Source: JBEEJL01 sp043744215 (GTDB lineage: Bacteria; Pseudomonadota; Gammaproteobacteria; Burkholderiales; JBEEJL01). From it: a stretch of 64,000 nt of DNA. The position numbers and the translations under genes were made by a program. Shown here piece by piece: positions 63,331 to 64,000 of this stretch; the first letter of the stretch is position 1; each line of letters opens with the position of its first letter. The stretch lies in assembly GCA_043744215.1 (NCBI GenBank), contig JAYTVC010000012.1:33805-97804 (forward strand), read 5' to 3'. The notes beneath the pieces are model-generated. The model was not told where the DNA came from, searched no databases, and saw only the letters and a program-made list of their open reading frames with translations.

Positions 63331-64000
63331 TTATTTGCAACCACTGTCGTCAGAACCTCCCCCTCCACCCGAGCCAATTGCGGCAGCTCCAGCAGCTGCA
63401 ACCCCTATTGGCCCGGCAGCAGCGGACACTGGAGAATGGGTCTTGCTCCCAAAAATATGGGAATGCCACTTTTCAGCCCGATTCCCCTTCTTCGCACTAC
63501 CAATCATGTGACGCTCAATCCTGACAATGTTAGGAACGTTAAATGGCGTATACATTTTGTTTACGCCGTCCGCCATTAATTTTTGTCCGAAAGCTCCACG
63601 AATTGCGTAACCAACTCCTAGCAAATAACACTCAGGACAAACCGTTTCTAATCCCGGTTCGTCCCACCAGTCTGGCTTGGGTTCAGAACCACACCACCTT
63701 AACAACCCACTCGGATCCGTAAAACTCACCGGATTCCCCCCCACATAAGCGTAATTATTCGTCTGCCCTGAACTCCACCCAATCGGGTCTTCGCTGATAA
63801 ACCGGCCACAGTCGGCCAGATAATAGCGCGCCCGGTAATAATACAGGTTGTTGCTGTCGGCTTCACGCCCGGTGTATTGACTGGCGTTGTCGCTGGCAGT
63901 GCCGGTGGTGCTGGTCTTGCCGTAGGCTTCGTAGGTGTAGCGGGTTTGGGCGGTGCCGCTTGCATCGGTGAGGGCGAGGGTGCTGCCGAGGGCGTCGGTG
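63331..64000 (-). CDS. Rhs-family toxin, C-terminal part (5' end beyond the window)
   Basis: 223 codons are visible, open to the window edge. The conserved Rhs core is clear: TDALGSTLALTDASG, RYTYEAYGKT, NNLYYYRARYYLADCGRFIS, EDPIGWSSGQTNNYAYVGGN and PVSFTDPSGL, where the core ends. After that come about 125 residues of unique tip, starting LRWCGSEPKPDWWDEP, with three Cys, a basic patch (VRIERHMIGSAKKGNRAEKW, then HSHIFG) and a Gly/Ala/Ser tail ending SDDSGCK. Rhs tips are released inside the shell and act in target cells; the activity of this one is not recognisable. The next gene is the likely immunity gene. Confidence 0.8.
   Translation of the reverse strand, partial: TDALGSTLALTDASGTAQTRYTYEAYGKTSTTGTASDNASQYTGREADSNNLYYYRARYYLADCGRFISEDPIGWSSGQTNNYAYVGGNPVSFTDPSGLLRWCGSEPKPDWWDEPGLETVCPECYLLGVGYAIRGAFGQKLMADGVNKMYTPFNVPNIVRIERHMIGSAKKGNRAEKWHSHIFGSKTHSPVSAAAGPIGVAAAGAAAIGSGGGGGSDDSGCK

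Overview
The window looks like a chromosomal segment of a betaproteobacterium spanning the replication origin region. Support comes from gene order: dnaA-dnaN-gyrB without recF, with rpmH-rnpA-yidD-yidC-mnmE leaving in the other direction; the block rsmB, DUF4390 gene, ntrY, ntrX; and def-fmt next to a LysM gene, dprA and topA. I do not name a genus. Most genes left of dnaA lie on the minus strand, so they are transcribed away from the presumed origin.

Layout. 1-8 kb: a secreted/envelope island with an Ig-like secreted protein (cut by the window edge), a caspase-fold lipoprotein with Sel1 repeats, a GIN-domain protein, an overlapping lipoprotein/serine-hydrolase pair, and an operon of ECF sigma factor, anti-sigma factor, periplasmic caspase-fold protein and OmpA-like protein. 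8-11.3 kb: NarL-type regulator, convergent PAS histidine kinase and a receiver-only regulator. 11.4-33 kb: a large exopolysaccharide locus: TPR lipoprotein, WecA-like initiating transferase, WecG-like transferase, three GT4 enzymes, Wzy-like polymerase, two tandem GT2 enzymes, Wzx-like flippase, a GHL10-like hydrolase, AAA+ ATPase, BY-kinase, chain-length protein, outer-membrane barrel, Wza-like exporter and ManC. The last set resembles the cluster that accompanies XrtA exosortases, but no exosortase is present. 33-35.5 kb: a KimA-like permease and a TPR protein. 36-49 kb: ntrXY, DUF4390, rsmB, htpX, fmt, def, LysM protein, dprA, topA.

49-52 kb: a decaying patch: a GmrSD-like DUF262/HNH nuclease gene interrupted by an in-frame amber codon, and a yaiI-type gene with several lesions. 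51.7-61.8 kb: a small charged protein, BamE-like lipoprotein, gyrB, dnaN, dnaA, rpmH, rnpA, yidD, yidC, mnmE. 61.8-64 kb: an accessory patch with an ORF followed by an attC-like element, a truncated Rhs fragment, an immunity-type ORF and the 3' end of an rhs toxin gene that runs off the window.

The most striking non-genic signal is an AT-rich element of about 25-30 bp (read as GTAAC, four to six bases, TTGATTATATTGAATA). I count 20 copies by eye. Fourteen of them contain a perfect match to the published IHF consensus WATCAANNNNTTR, and five more miss it by one base. Several copies lie inside rsmB, fmt and two glycosyltransferase genes and are translated. I read it as a dispersed IHF-type site or a small mobile repeat that carries one. 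A second non-genic signal is a nested set of inverted repeats upstream of the NarL-type regulator that could form a switching RNA leader.
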